Shown here: positions 16,282-26,113 of the stretch, one piece after another
Position numbering within the stretch: the stretch's first letter is position 1
Layout of the letters: every line of letters starts with the position of its first letter
Source of the DNA: Bog-159 sp963709155
GTDB lineage: Bacteria > Acidobacteriota > Terriglobia > Bryobacterales > Bryobacteraceae
Assembly (NCBI GenBank): GCA_963709155.1
Contig: CAVPVD010000001.1
Coordinates: 372,001 to 436,000, forward strand
DNA: 64,000 nucleotides
Direction: 5' to 3'
The notes under the pieces: generated by a model
What the model was told of the DNA's origin: nothing
The model's database searches: none
What the model saw: the letters and a program-made list of their open reading frames with translations, nothing else
Position numbers and translations under genes: made by a program

Positions 16282-18519
16282 TTACGGTTTCAGCAGGAAG
16301 ACAACGCCGCCTAAACGCGTTCCGCCACCAGTAGCGGTGCCGAACAGATTTCCCGCATCGTCGCGCAGCAAAGCCGCGGCGGGACGGCTCCCGTCCAGCC
16401 CGCCCGTAAAGCTGTGGAGCAGCGTGTAGTCGCCGGCGGCATCCAGTTCGTAAGCCACACCCATGCCCGCCGCGCCACCCTGCTCAACCGTGCCGTAGAG
16501 CAGGCCCGCTGGGCTGCCGATCACACCGGCTTGCGGATTGGCCCCATCCGCGCCGCCCGTAAACGTGTATAAAGCCGTCTCCTCGCCGGACGGATCTAGT
16601 TTGAATACTACGCCCGCGTTCCAGGCGCCGCCTCCGACGGTAGTGCCGTAGAGATTTCCGGCCGGGTCCCGGAACACTCCTGCCATGGGCCAGCCGCCAT
16701 CGGCGCCTCCCGTGAAGCTGTACAGCACCGTAAGACTTCCTGCCGCATCGAGCCGGTATACCATTCCCACGCCTGCGGCCCCGCCCCAGTGCGTGGTTCC
16801 GTAAAGGTTGCCACCCGCATCGCCGGTCACACCATAGGGTTCGTAACCACCGGTTCCCCCTGGAAAGCTGTACAACACCTTATAGTGGTCCGCTGTGTCC
16901 ATTTTGTACACGACGCCGCAGTCGCTGCAGTTGCCGCCGCTGGAGGCCACGCCGTACAGGTTACCGGCTGCGTCCTCGATGACACCGCTTTGAGGGTTGC
17001 CTCCATCCGCGCCGCCCGTGAAACTGTGCAGCACGGTCTCGCGGCCGGACGTATCCACCTTGAACAACGCTCCCGCGCCCGATGCGCCACCCCGATAAGT
17101 GGTTCCATACAGGTTGCCCGCCCCGTCGCGCATCACGCCGCCGACGGGCCATCCCCCGTCGGCGCCGCCCGTGAAGCTATACAATACCGTGTGATGGCCG
17201 ACCATATCCACGCGGTACACTACACCCGCGTTCGCCCGGCCGCCGTTGTAAGTGGTGCCATATAGGTTGCCGTTCCGGTCCCCGGCCAGGGCTGACTCTG
17301 GATAATTCCCGCCGTGCTCGGCCGGAAAGCCGTACAACACCGTTTCCTGGCCGGCCGCATCCAGCTTGAACACGACACCTCCGCTGGCTGTGCCGCCCTC
17401 GTAGGTAGTGCCGTAGAGGTTGCCCGCCGCGTCGCCGATTACGCCCGCCTGTGGAAGGGCCCCATCTTCGCCGCCGGTGAAGCTGTACAGAACGTTCTCA
17501 TGGCCGGCCGCATCCACCCTGTACACCACGCCATAACCCGCACCGCCGATCCATGTCGTTCCGAAAAGGTTGCCCGCGGCGTCGCGAATCACTCCCGAGT
17601 TGGGGTAATGCCCGTCGGGGTTGCTGCCGAAGCTGTACAGCACCGTCTCATGGCCGGACGGATCCAGCTTGAACACAGTGCCTCCGCCGTTTGCCCCGCC
17701 CCCGGCAGTAGTGCCGTATAGGTTGCCCGCATCGTCCAGAATTACGCCGGCGTAAGGGCCGCCGCCGTCGGCGCCATTAGTGAAGCTGTAGAGCACCGTC
17801 TCCGCACCGGACGCATCGAGTTTGTAGACGACTCCCACGTCTGCCGAGCCGCCATTGAGCGTAGTCCCGTAAAGACTACCTTGCGCGCCGGCGGCCAACG
17901 CCGCGTTAGGTCTTCGTCCGTCGTTGCCGCCCGTGAAGTTATGCAGCACGGTTTCGCGGCCGGCCGGATCCAGCTTGTACACGATGCCCCCTCCGGCGCT
18001 TCCTCCCAGCAGAGTCGTCCCGTAGAGGTTGCCTTGCTTGTCGCGTATCACGCCGGAGGTCGGCGTAGCCCCATCGCCCGGCCCGCCGCCGAAGCTATAG
18101 AGCACGGTTTCGTGGCCGGACGAATCGATCTTATATACCACTCCCACATTCGCGGCGCCGCCAAAGTTGGTCGTTCCATAAAGGTTGCCCTGCGGGTCGC
18201 CGATCACGCCCCCCTCCGGCGCGGAACCGTCGGTCCCGCCACTAAAAGTGTGCAGCACGGTCTGCTCGCCAGCGGGATCCAACCTGAACACTACGCCGTC
18301 CTCCGCCAGGCCTCCCGCGCCGGCGGTCCCGTAGAGGTTGCCGGCCGCATCGCGAATCACACCGGAAGAGGGGTACCAGCCTCTCGGCGGACCTGCCGCG
18401 AAATTGTGCAGCACGATTTCACTTGCGGTCTGCGCCGGCGCCAGGCTTGTGCTTCCTGAAGCGCATACCAGCCAAAGCAGACCGAAAAGACCATTGCAAT
18501 ATCCATGTTTGGTCGCCAT
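16282..18519 (-). CDS. Secreted GloVer tandem-repeat protein 2
   Basis: Paralogue of the neighbouring gene, about 745 residues. It has a similar export signal (NGLFGLLWLVCASGSTSLAPAQ) and again 14 repeats around GxIxDxxGNLYGTT with GVVYKLD and ETVLYSFTGG segments. Several units are degenerate (ALAAGAQGSLYGTT, AGVIGSPAGLLYGTV). The ATG ending at 18519 is chosen because AAAGGAG lies just upstream, as in the paralogue; an in-frame ATG 20 codons upstream lacks this. It is the upstream gene of the pair. No catalytic motif or C-terminal anchor is visible, so a soluble or surface-associated extracellular protein is the likeliest reading. Confidence 0.84.
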   Translation of the reverse strand: MATKHGYCNGLFGLLWLVCASGSTSLAPAQTASEIVLHNFAAGPPRGWYPSSGVIRDAAGNLYGTAGAGGLAEDGVVFRLDPAGEQTVLHTFSGGTDGSAPEGGVIGDPQGNLYGTTNFGGAANVGVVYKIDSSGHETVLYSFGGGPGDGATPTSGVIRDKQGNLYGTTLLGGSAGGGIVYKLDPAGRETVLHNFTGGNDGRRPNAALAAGAQGSLYGTTLNGGSADVGVVYKLDASGAETVLYSFTNGADGGGPYAGVILDDAGNLYGTTAGGGANGGGTVFKLDPSGHETVLYSFGSNPDGHYPNSGVIRDAAGNLFGTTWIGGAGYGVVYRVDAAGHENVLYSFTGGEDGALPQAGVIGDAAGNLYGTTYEGGTASGGVVFKLDAAGQETVLYGFPAEHGGNYPESALAGDRNGNLYGTTYNGGRANAGVVYRVDMVGHHTVLYSFTGGADGGWPVGGVMRDGAGNLYGTTYRGGASGAGALFKVDTSGRETVLHSFTGGADGGNPQSGVIEDAAGNLYGVASSGGNCSDCGVVYKMDTADHYKVLYSFPGGTGGYEPYGVTGDAGGNLYGTTHWGGAAGVGMVYRLDAAGSLTVLYSFTGGADGGWPMAGVFRDPAGNLYGTTVGGGAWNAGVVFKLDPSGEETALYTFTGGADGANPQAGVIGSPAGLLYGTVEQGGAAGMGVAYELDAAGDYTLLHSFTGGLDGSRPAAALLRDDAGNLFGTATGGGTRLGGVVFLLKP

Positions 18520-18579
18520 AAGTCTCCTTTCACAGAAACCGGCAACAGCGGAAGACCGGCAGGAGGAGCTGTTCCGCAT

Positions 18580-18775
18580 GCCGGCTGATCCAAAAAGCGT
18601 TTAGGACTGAGCAGTCCGAAATGCTAATAGACGATACTCCCCAGCGCGGTCGCTGTCAAGGCACCGCCAGGTGTCGGGTGCCTAACTGTTTTTGGGAAAC
18701 CGGTTTCGCGGGTTTACAGAGCCGCGACCGTAAGGGAGCGTTTTCTCACACCCCCAGATGTCGAAGGCGTTCGCG
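18580..18775. repeat. Intergenic gap with an R1-family fragment
   Basis: Bases 18719-18740 (GAGCCGCGACCGTAAGGGAG plus two bases) match 538-559 of repeat copy 1 with one change (T-A-A versus T-C-A). A GGCACC/GGTGCC pair at 18660-18682, followed by a short T-run, could be a weak terminator. Nothing else is recognisable. Confidence 0.55.
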
Positions 18776-19720
18776 CTACCGCTCGCCCGGCTTGCCGGTG
18801 TAGTGAAGGGCGCGATGCACCGCTTCGTGATCGTCCCGCGCCTCCAGGTGTGTGATCACCTCGGCCGGCTGGCCCAGGGTCTCCGCCAGCCGTTCCTCGA
18901 CCAGGGTAGCGAGGCGGTGCGCCTCGGCGACTGTCTCCGACCCGGCGAAAAGCAGGTGCACTTCCACCATCAACCGCTGCCCCGTGCTGCGGAACCGCAC
19001 GCCATGATATTGGATGTCCAGCTCCGCGCTAAGCGCGTCGAGTTTTTCGCGCAGCAAGGCCCCGGTCTGCGGATCGGCCGAATCGAGCAATCCGGTTGCG
19101 GACCGCCAGATTAGATTGCCACCCGACCACAAAATGTTCACGGCCACGGCCAGGGCGCAGATCGCATCCCAAGGCTTCCAGCCCGTCCACATCACCAGAA
19201 CCAGCCCCACCACCACCCCGGCGCTGGTCCAACTGTCGGTGAGCACGTGTTTCCCGTCGGCTTCGAGGATCAATGACCGCGTACGCTTCGCGGTGCGGAG
19301 CAGATACCACCCAAGACCGGCGTTGAGCAGCGCGGTGACCAGCGTAAACAGCGTGCCCGCCCCCACGTTGGCCAGATCCAGCCCGGTCACCCACTTCCGG
19401 AGAGTCACCCCGATGATGAACAGGGCCGCCAACACGATCATGGCGCCCTCGAATCCTGCCGAAAAGAAAGTAATTCTTTCGAAGCCGTAGAGGTACCGTT
19501 GATTGGCCGGCTTCAGACTCAGCCACAGGCTGAACCAGGCGAACGCGACCGCGACCAGATGAACGACGGATTCCGATGCGTCGGAAAGGATCGCCGCCGA
19601 CCCGGTAATCAGGAAGGCAGCCATTTTCCCGGCCAGCATCACGACGCCAAACGCCAGCGAGAGGCGCATCGCCAACCGCATATCGTGGGCCGTTTTCGGG
19701 TCCAAGGCGCTTTGGGACAT
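18776..19720 (-). CDS. Cation diffusion facilitator (CDF) metal efflux protein
   Basis: A 314-residue CDF transporter that exports divalent metal ions such as Zn, Co or Fe against protons. It has about six membrane segments (about 16-190). The first metal-site motif is SDASESVVHLVAVAF in TM2; the usual HDD/DxxxD pair is represented by SDASES and, in TM5, LTDSWTSAGVVVGL. The sequence LYGFERITFFSAGFEG is typical of the TM2-TM3 region. A cytoplasmic C-terminal domain (about 205-300, YHGVRFRSTGQRLMVEVHLL) is the dimerisation/sensor fold. It is divergent from the RND gene with about 208 bases between, so both may answer to one metal regulator. Metal specificity is not certain. Confidence 0.9.
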   Translation of the reverse strand: MSQSALDPKTAHDMRLAMRLSLAFGVVMLAGKMAAFLITGSAAILSDASESVVHLVAVAFAWFSLWLSLKPANQRYLYGFERITFFSAGFEGAMIVLAALFIIGVTLRKWVTGLDLANVGAGTLFTLVTALLNAGLGWYLLRTAKRTRSLILEADGKHVLTDSWTSAGVVVGLVLVMWTGWKPWDAICALAVAVNILWSGGNLIWRSATGLLDSADPQTGALLREKLDALSAELDIQYHGVRFRSTGQRLMVEVHLLFAGSETVAEAHRLATLVEERLAETLGQPAEVITHLEARDDHEAVHRALHYTGKPGER

Positions 19721-19928
19721 CTCCGTCCGATTCTAACATGATTCGATCTGTGGCGCGGCGTGCGCAACTTCGTTGTAAGAGCGAGGGCGGCGGCCCGCCG
19801 TTAGGTACATTCCCTATCCACTTTTTGTGCCTAATCAGGTACAATTGTCCGGCTATATTACGCGTGCCCGCCGTGTGCTACAGGGTGATTCCGATAGCGC
19901 GAGACAATGAGAAACTACAGGAAACCGG

Positions 19929-22900
19929 ATGATTCGTAGAGCGGTCGATTTTGCTCTCCAAAATCGGCTTCTGATAATCGCCGGGGCGCTTCTGTTGTTC
20001 ATCTGGGGTGTGATTTCCTTCCGCAGCCTTCCAGTGGAAGCCTATCCGGACGTGGCGAATAACTATGTCCAGGTGATCACCCAATGGCCCGGCATCTCGG
20101 CTGAACAAATCGAGCAGCAAATCACCATCCCGCTTGAGATCGTAGTTAACGGCATACCTCATCTTCAGCATCTGCGCTCGGTATCGCTTTTTGGTCTCTC
20201 GAGCTTGATGCTCATCTTCGATGACGAATCGGACAACGATTGGAATCGCGTCAAGGTACTGGAGCGGCTCTCGGAGGTTGCTTTACCGGCCGGCGTACAG
20301 CCCCAGATGGGCGCCGATTTCAGTCCCGTAGGCCAGATATATTTCTTCACGCTGCAGAGCTCCAATCCGCAATATGACGTCATGGACCTGAAATCTCTCG
20401 AAGATTGGGTCATCGAGAAGCAGTTCAAATCCGTGCCGGATGTAGTCGACGTGGCCAGCTTTGGCGGCCCCACGCGCGAATATCAGGTGAAGGTCGATCC
20501 CGACAAACTCATCGCCTACGGGTTGAACCTGGCACAGGTGGAACAGCAGATTGCCGCCAACAATATCAACGGCGGCGGCAGCTTTATCGAGGCCGGTCTC
20601 CAGCAGATCGACGTCCGCGCCATCGGCCAGATGAAAACCGTGGGCGACATTGAAAACACGGTTCTGACCGCCAAGAACGGAACGGCATTGCGGGTGAAGG
20701 ACATCGCCATCGTACAGCAGGGATCGAAAATCCGTTTGGGCCAGTTTGCCCGCGCCATTCACCGCGCCGACGGTAAGATCCTCGATGACGACGACGTGGT
20801 GGCCGGCATCGTGCTTTTGCGAAAGGCCGCCAACGGTGACTCCACGCTGGCTGCGATTCACGCCAAAGTGGAGGATCTCAACCATCACATTCTGCCGCGA
20901 GGTGTGAAGATTGTACCGTTCCTCGACCGCAGCAACCTCCTGCGCCTGACGACCGGCACGGTGATGCACAACCTGACCGAAGGCATCGTCCTGGTGTCGC
21001 TGATCCTGTTCGTGTTTCTGGGCAACGCGCGCGGCGCGCTAATCGTCACCCTGACCATTCCGTTCTCCCTGCTTTTCGCATCCATCTGTCTGGACCTGCG
21101 GCACATTCCGGCGAACCTTTTATCGCTGGGGGCGCTCGATTTCGGCATGATCGTGGAAGGCGCGGTGGTCATGATCGAGAATATCGTGCGCACCTTGTCG
21201 CACCCGGAAACCCATCCGAACGCGACGGTCTCGGAAAAGATCAGCCACGCGGCGCATGAAGTACAGCGTCCCGTGTTCTATTCCATCGCCATCATCATCG
21301 TGGCTTATCTGCCGATTTTCACGCTGCAAGCGGTGGAGGGGCGGCTGTTCAAGCCAATGGCCTGGACCGTGGCGTTCGCACTGCTAGGCGCGCTCCTGTT
21401 CTCCATGTTCGTGGGACCGGTACTGGCCAGTGTTGTGTTCCCCAAGGGCACGAAAGAGTGGCACAACCCGTTGATGGGGTTGTTGACCAGAGCCTACTCT
21501 TCAGCCTTGTCAGTGGCGATCCGTTGGCGTTGGGCCACTTTGGCGGCCGCGGTGCTGATCTTGGCGGGCGCCTTCCTGCTGAGCCGCACCATCGGCTCCG
21601 AATTCCTGCCTCATCTGGACGAGGGCGCGATCTGGGTGCGCGGCACCCTGGCGCCAAGCACCGGCCCCACGGAAGGCATTCGTCTGGCAAACCAGGCGCG
21701 CGTGACGCTCGCTTCGTTCCCGGAAGTGACCACCGCCACCAGCCAGGTGGGCCGGCCCGACGATGGAACCGATACTACCGGTTTCTTCAATACCGAGTAT
21801 TTTGTCGATCTGAAACCCAAAGAACAATGGCGTCCTGTGTTTCGGCAGGACAAGGAAGAACTCATCGCCGCCATGAATCGGGAACTCGTCAAGATTCCGG
21901 GCGTGATCTGGAACTTTTCGCAACCCATCTCGGACAATATGGAGGAAGCCGTCAGCGGGGTGAAGGGTGAACTGGCCATCAAGGTTTACGGCGACGATCT
22001 AAGGACGCTCGAAGAAATGGGTGTCCGCATCGTGAGCGTCATGCGCACCGTGCCTGGGATCGAGGATCTGGGACTGTTTCGTGTGCTCGGACAGCCCAAC
22101 CTGAACTTCACTGTGGATCGCGCCGCGGCGGCTCGTTACCGGATCAATACAGCGGACGTGCAAGATGCCATCCAAACCGCCGTGGGCGGCAACGCGCTGA
22201 CGCAGGTGCTCGACGGAGAACAGCGCTACGATTTGGTGATGCGTTACCTGCCCGAATACCGGGACACCAAGGAAGCCATCGCAAACATCCGTTTGCTGGC
22301 GCCTTCCGGCGAGCGTGTCTCTTTGGCTCAACTCTGCGATGTAGCCGTAAGGGACGAGGCATCGGAAGTTTACCGCGAAGGGAATCAGCGCTACGTTGCC
22401 ATCAAGTACGGCGTGCGCGGGCGGGACCTCGGCGGCGCCGTCGAAGAAGCCATGCGGAAGGTTGACCGGCAGGTGAGACTGCCGTCCGGCTATCACATCG
22501 ACTGGGCGGGCGAATACGCCAGCCAGCAACGGGCCCAGCGGCGGCTCACCATCATCATTCCGCTGACGTTGGTGGTCATCTTCATGATCCTGTACTCGAT
22601 GTTTGGATCGATGAAGTGGGCCGTCCTGATCCTGGCAACCGTCGCCATGGCGCCCATCGGCGGCATCGTGGCGCTGTATTCCACCGGAACTAACTTCAGC
22701 GTGTCGTCGGGAATAGGATTCCTGGCGCTGTTCGGCGTCTCCGTCCAGACCGGCGTGATCATGGTGGAGTACATCAACCAACTCCGCTCACGCGGCGAGT
22801 CGATCCTGGATGCGGCGAAGAACGGCGCGACCCTTCGTTTTCGCCCCATTTTGATGACCATGCTGGTGGCGTCGCTAGGCTTGGTCCCCGCGGCCACATC

Positions 22901-23063
22901 GCACGGGATCGGCTCCGATTCACAGCGGCCATTTGCCATCGTGATCGTGGGCGGTCTTATGGCCGTACTGCTGATGAGTATCTTCCTTTTGCCCGCGCTA
23001 TATGTCTGGATCGCGCGGGACAACGATATCTTACCCAAGGCCGCGGAAGCCGATTCCGTGTAG
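19929..23063 (+). CDS. Heavy-metal efflux RND transporter (CzcA/CusA family)
   Basis: A 1044-residue inner-membrane RND pump of the heavy-metal-efflux type, with 12 expected TM helices and two large periplasmic loops. Family landmarks: FRSLPVEAYPDVANNYVQVI at the first loop, the TM4 proton-relay region ALDFGMIVEGAVVMIEN, and YSMFGSMKWAVLILATVAMA in the C-terminal half. In CzcA the relay is Asp402/Asp408/Glu415; here the equivalents are Asp404, Glu410 and Glu417, so the middle Asp is Glu. RBS AGGAAACC precedes the ATG. The membrane-fusion and outer-membrane partners (CzcB/CzcC) are not adjacent, so it must use partners encoded elsewhere. The divergent CDF gene supports a metal role. Confidence 0.92.
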   Translation: MIRRAVDFALQNRLLIIAGALLLFIWGVISFRSLPVEAYPDVANNYVQVITQWPGISAEQIEQQITIPLEIVVNGIPHLQHLRSVSLFGLSSLMLIFDDESDNDWNRVKVLERLSEVALPAGVQPQMGADFSPVGQIYFFTLQSSNPQYDVMDLKSLEDWVIEKQFKSVPDVVDVASFGGPTREYQVKVDPDKLIAYGLNLAQVEQQIAANNINGGGSFIEAGLQQIDVRAIGQMKTVGDIENTVLTAKNGTALRVKDIAIVQQGSKIRLGQFARAIHRADGKILDDDDVVAGIVLLRKAANGDSTLAAIHAKVEDLNHHILPRGVKIVPFLDRSNLLRLTTGTVMHNLTEGIVLVSLILFVFLGNARGALIVTLTIPFSLLFASICLDLRHIPANLLSLGALDFGMIVEGAVVMIENIVRTLSHPETHPNATVSEKISHAAHEVQRPVFYSIAIIIVAYLPIFTLQAVEGRLFKPMAWTVAFALLGALLFSMFVGPVLASVVFPKGTKEWHNPLMGLLTRAYSSALSVAIRWRWATLAAAVLILAGAFLLSRTIGSEFLPHLDEGAIWVRGTLAPSTGPTEGIRLANQARVTLASFPEVTTATSQVGRPDDGTDTTGFFNTEYFVDLKPKEQWRPVFRQDKEELIAAMNRELVKIPGVIWNFSQPISDNMEEAVSGVKGELAIKVYGDDLRTLEEMGVRIVSVMRTVPGIEDLGLFRVLGQPNLNFTVDRAAAARYRINTADVQDAIQTAVGGNALTQVLDGEQRYDLVMRYLPEYRDTKEAIANIRLLAPSGERVSLAQLCDVAVRDEASEVYREGNQRYVAIKYGVRGRDLGGAVEEAMRKVDRQVRLPSGYHIDWAGEYASQQRAQRRLTIIIPLTLVVIFMILYSMFGSMKWAVLILATVAMAPIGGIVALYSTGTNFSVSSGIGFLALFGVSVQTGVIMVEYINQLRSRGESILDAAKNGATLRFRPILMTMLVASLGLVPAATSHGIGSDSQRPFAIVIVGGLMAVLLMSIFLLPALYVWIARDNDILPKAAEADSV

Positions 23064-23086
23064 GAACGCCGAGCGGTAAGTGCTGC

Positions 23087-23938
23087 CTACTTGGATCGCA
23101 AATAGACCTGGCCTTCCGCCGGCGCCTGCCGGACATTCCAAGTGGCCGGCACCTCCGCCGGGCGCGCCTGCGAGCCGAGAATTCTGTGCGCCCGCTTACG
23201 GGCTTGACGCGCCTCCCTATTCAGCTTCAATTTGTCCAGCACCACCGCGTCGCTCATCAGCAGATCGGCAAGCAGCGGATGTGCGGGCCCATACGTGATC
23301 CCGGCAGACCGAACCGCCCTCTCGATTGCCCCCCTCGCCTCTTCCGGTTGGCCCATCATATATTGAAGGGCGGCCAGGCTGGCCCAACCCCGGATCAGCG
23401 TGGGGTGGTTCGCTGCCAGGGTCTTCTCCAGTTGCCGCATCGCTTCCCGCTCATCGGCCAGCGCTTCGCGGTACCGCCCCGTGCGCATTTCAACCGCGGC
23501 CAGATTGTGGAGCACCGTAGGCGGCAGATCCCCCGTAAGCTGCAGCGCCCCCACAATCCGCAGTGCATCCCGCAACTCTGCCTCCGCTTCCGGAAACCGC
23601 CCCATCTTCAAATGCAGCGCGCTCCAGGCATTCAACAATTCCGCACGGGAAATGCCATCGGTCCACTCTCCGCCCGTTTTCTGCGCCTGCAGTAAGGCGG
23701 CCTCCGCTGCGCGATACTCTCCGGCTTCCATGTACGCCGTGGCCAGGCTGATCCGCAGTTGCACCAAGTCCTGGTCCGAAGCTCCCGCCTGGCTGAATGC
23801 CGACAGCGCTTTTGCGAAATCCGTGGCCGCCTCTGCCGGCCTTCCTTGGTCAAATGCGCGGTTTCCCTCTGCGATCCATTCTGTCTGTTGCGCGAACAAA
23901 CAGCTCGCAAACAATGCCAGTGCTATATTTGCCGTCAT
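23087..23938 (-). CDS. Exported tetratricopeptide-repeat protein
   Basis: About 283 residues with a short signal peptide (TANIALALFASCLFAQQ), then five to six TPR units (WIAEGNRAFDQGRPAEAATDF, ISLATAYMEAGEYRAAEAAL, AWSALHLKMGRFPEAEAELR, NLAAVEMRTGRYREALADE, ASLAALQYMMGQPEEARGA). TPRs are protein-binding scaffolds; no enzymatic domain is attached. The start is the ATG before the signal peptide (complement ends at 23938), because the extra upstream codons are polar and would mask the signal. It is divergent from the HTH-propeller gene, with about 180 bases between. Confidence 0.8.
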   Translation of the reverse strand: MTANIALALFASCLFAQQTEWIAEGNRAFDQGRPAEAATDFAKALSAFSQAGASDQDLVQLRISLATAYMEAGEYRAAEAALLQAQKTGGEWTDGISRAELLNAWSALHLKMGRFPEAEAELRDALRIVGALQLTGDLPPTVLHNLAAVEMRTGRYREALADEREAMRQLEKTLAANHPTLIRGWASLAALQYMMGQPEEARGAIERAVRSAGITYGPAHPLLADLLMSDAVVLDKLKLNREARQARKRAHRILGSQARPAEVPATWNVRQAPAEGQVYLRSK

Positions 23939-24118
23939 GCTACCGTTACGCTGTCCGTCCCAGGACCGTTGGGCGCCATTGCGTGCCTTCAATCACTTAC
24001 GCTTCGTGGCGCGGCTTGGCGCAATTTGGCGCGACCACCTGGCCCAAGAAAATCGCGGCACGAAGGGACCTCGATCACCGTCTTACTGTTGTTGGGCCCG
24101 TCCTCGTCATCAACCGCT

Positions 24119-26113
24119 ATGACTATCCCTTCAGGTCCGGAGGACCGCCTCGACTCCTGGAAAGAGATCGCCTCCTACTTGAAGCGTGGCGTGCGTACCG
24201 TCCAGCGCTGGGAGCATACCGCCGGCTTGCCGGTGCACCGCCTGCCGCAGGACCGGCAAGGCTCCGTGTTCGTGTACAAGTCAGAGCTGGATGCCTGGTG
24301 GGCCGGGCGCAGCCAGACGGATGCGCCGTCCGGCGAGCCGGAAGCGGACGTTGCCCCGCCGGCTGCGCGGAGACGCCGTCCACTGTGGGCCGCCGCCCTG
24401 GTGCTGCTCGCCGCCGCATGCCTCGGCCTGGCACGTTGGGAAGCCTCTCGCCGCGCCACGTTCACCGCGCTCGATCCCGTCCCGCTCACCGCCGATTTGG
24501 GCTCTGAAATCGAACCGTCATTTTCCCCCGACGGCGACCAGGTCGCCTACGCCTGGGATGGCGCCGCAGAAAACAAATGGGACATCTATGTGAAGATGAT
24601 TGGCTCCGATTCGCCTCTGAAGCTGACCAGGAGCCCGCAGCCCAGCGTCGACCCGGCCTGGTCTCCCAATGGCCGCTTCATCGCCTTGCGCCGTCTCTTT
24701 CCGCACCAAGAGAGATCCGAGATTCTGGTAACCGCACCCATTGGCGGCGCGGAGAGAATCGTGACCGAGGATCCGAGCACGGGCGGGCCGCTCGCCTGGT
24801 CGCCTGACAACCGTTGGATCGTCACGTCGGCGAGCGAGGCGCCGCACGGCCCATGGGGGCTGGTGGCCATCGACTCCGGAAGCGGAGAGATGCGGCGCCT
24901 GACCCGGCCGGCTCAGCCGAACTGGGGGGATTCTGAGCCCGCTGTGACGCCCGATGGCGGCAGCCTGATTTTCTCGCGTGATCTGGGCAGCACCTCCGAA
25001 CTCTACCGCCTGAAACTGACTCCCGATTTCAGGCCGGACGGAGAGCCGGAACAGATCACCGCGCATCATCGCTGGACGGGCATGCCCGCATTGACCGCCA
25101 GTGGAAAAGCCATCGTGTATTCATCCGGAATCAAGGATGACGTGGCCAGCCTCTGGCTGCTGCCGCTGGCACCCGTTGGGCAGCCGCGCCTGGTGCTTCG
25201 TTCCGCGAACTCATCCTATCAACCGGCGCTTTCCCGCAGCCGCAATCGCCTGGCTTTTTCCGTCGGCAGAATCTTCCGCGTGGATACCTGGAGACTCGAT
25301 CTGACTCCGGGCCTGAAGCCGGCCGGCCCGCCGGTCCGTCTGATCTCCTCGACGCATACCGATTACAACGCCCAATACTCGCCGGATGGTAAACGTATCG
25401 TGTTTCACTCCACGCGGTCGGGCGCCTCGGAGATCTGGGTGTCGGACTCGGGCGGGGCTAATGCCGCTCGCCTCACCGACTTCAACGCGCCGATCACCGG
25501 CAGTCCGCGCTGGTCGCCGGACGGCGAATGGATCGTTTTCGATTCCAACAAGGAAGGGCAGTTCGAGGTCTATCGCGTACGCGCCGGCGGCGGAACGCCT
25601 GAGCGGCTTACTGACGATCCCGCTACCGACGGCGTGGCGAGTTACTCGCGCGACGGGCGGTCCATCTACTTTATGTCCAGCCGCTCCGGCTCCAATCAAG
25701 TCTGGAAGATGGATGCCGACGGACGCCACCCCCGGCAGATCACCCGGCATGGCGGGTATCTGGCCTTCGAGTCTTATGACCGCCGCTGGCTTTTCTATTC
25801 CCGCACGGACGGCGACAGCCCGCTCTATCGCGTGCCGGCCGATGGCGGCGAGGAAACGCAGGTGCTGCCTCGAGTCAATGAATTCGGGTTCTGCGTTACG
25901 CCCGGCGGCATCCTCTTTTCGGGAGGCGAACGCTCCGAGGGCATCCAGTTTCTGAGCTTCGAGACGGGAAGAGTCTCTCCCGTCTTCCGGCCCGACCGGC
26001 AAATGACGGTAGGACTGAGCCTCTCGCCCGATGGCCGCCACTTACTATTTCCCCAACGGGAATCGTCGGGTAGCGACTTGATGCTGGTCGAAAACTTTCC
26101 AGAAAACCCGTGA
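24119..26113 (+). CDS. HTH - TM - TolB-type beta-propeller protein
   Basis: About 664 residues. The N-terminus is an excisionase/MerR-like HTH (about 8-62, SWKEIASYLKRGVRTVQRWE, with the AGLPVHR wing). A linker and one membrane segment (about 85-103, LWAAALVLLAAACLGLA) follow. The rest is a TolB/PD40 propeller with SFSPDGDQVAY, WSPNGRFIAL, YSPDGKRIVFHSTRSG and WSPDGEWIVFDS. The HTH on the cytoplasmic side and the propeller outside suggest a one-protein transmembrane regulator in which the propeller senses and the HTH acts; this is inference. This architecture is common in Solibacter-type genomes. The frame is open much further upstream, but ATG 24119 is where family similarity begins. Confidence 0.85.
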   Translation: MTIPSGPEDRLDSWKEIASYLKRGVRTVQRWEHTAGLPVHRLPQDRQGSVFVYKSELDAWWAGRSQTDAPSGEPEADVAPPAARRRRPLWAAALVLLAAACLGLARWEASRRATFTALDPVPLTADLGSEIEPSFSPDGDQVAYAWDGAAENKWDIYVKMIGSDSPLKLTRSPQPSVDPAWSPNGRFIALRRLFPHQERSEILVTAPIGGAERIVTEDPSTGGPLAWSPDNRWIVTSASEAPHGPWGLVAIDSGSGEMRRLTRPAQPNWGDSEPAVTPDGGSLIFSRDLGSTSELYRLKLTPDFRPDGEPEQITAHHRWTGMPALTASGKAIVYSSGIKDDVASLWLLPLAPVGQPRLVLRSANSSYQPALSRSRNRLAFSVGRIFRVDTWRLDLTPGLKPAGPPVRLISSTHTDYNAQYSPDGKRIVFHSTRSGASEIWVSDSGGANAARLTDFNAPITGSPRWSPDGEWIVFDSNKEGQFEVYRVRAGGGTPERLTDDPATDGVASYSRDGRSIYFMSSRSGSNQVWKMDADGRHPRQITRHGGYLAFESYDRRWLFYSRTDGDSPLYRVPADGGEETQVLPRVNEFGFCVTPGGILFSGGERSEGIQFLSFETGRVSPVFRPDRQMTVGLSLSPDGRHLLFPQRESSGSDLMLVENFPENP

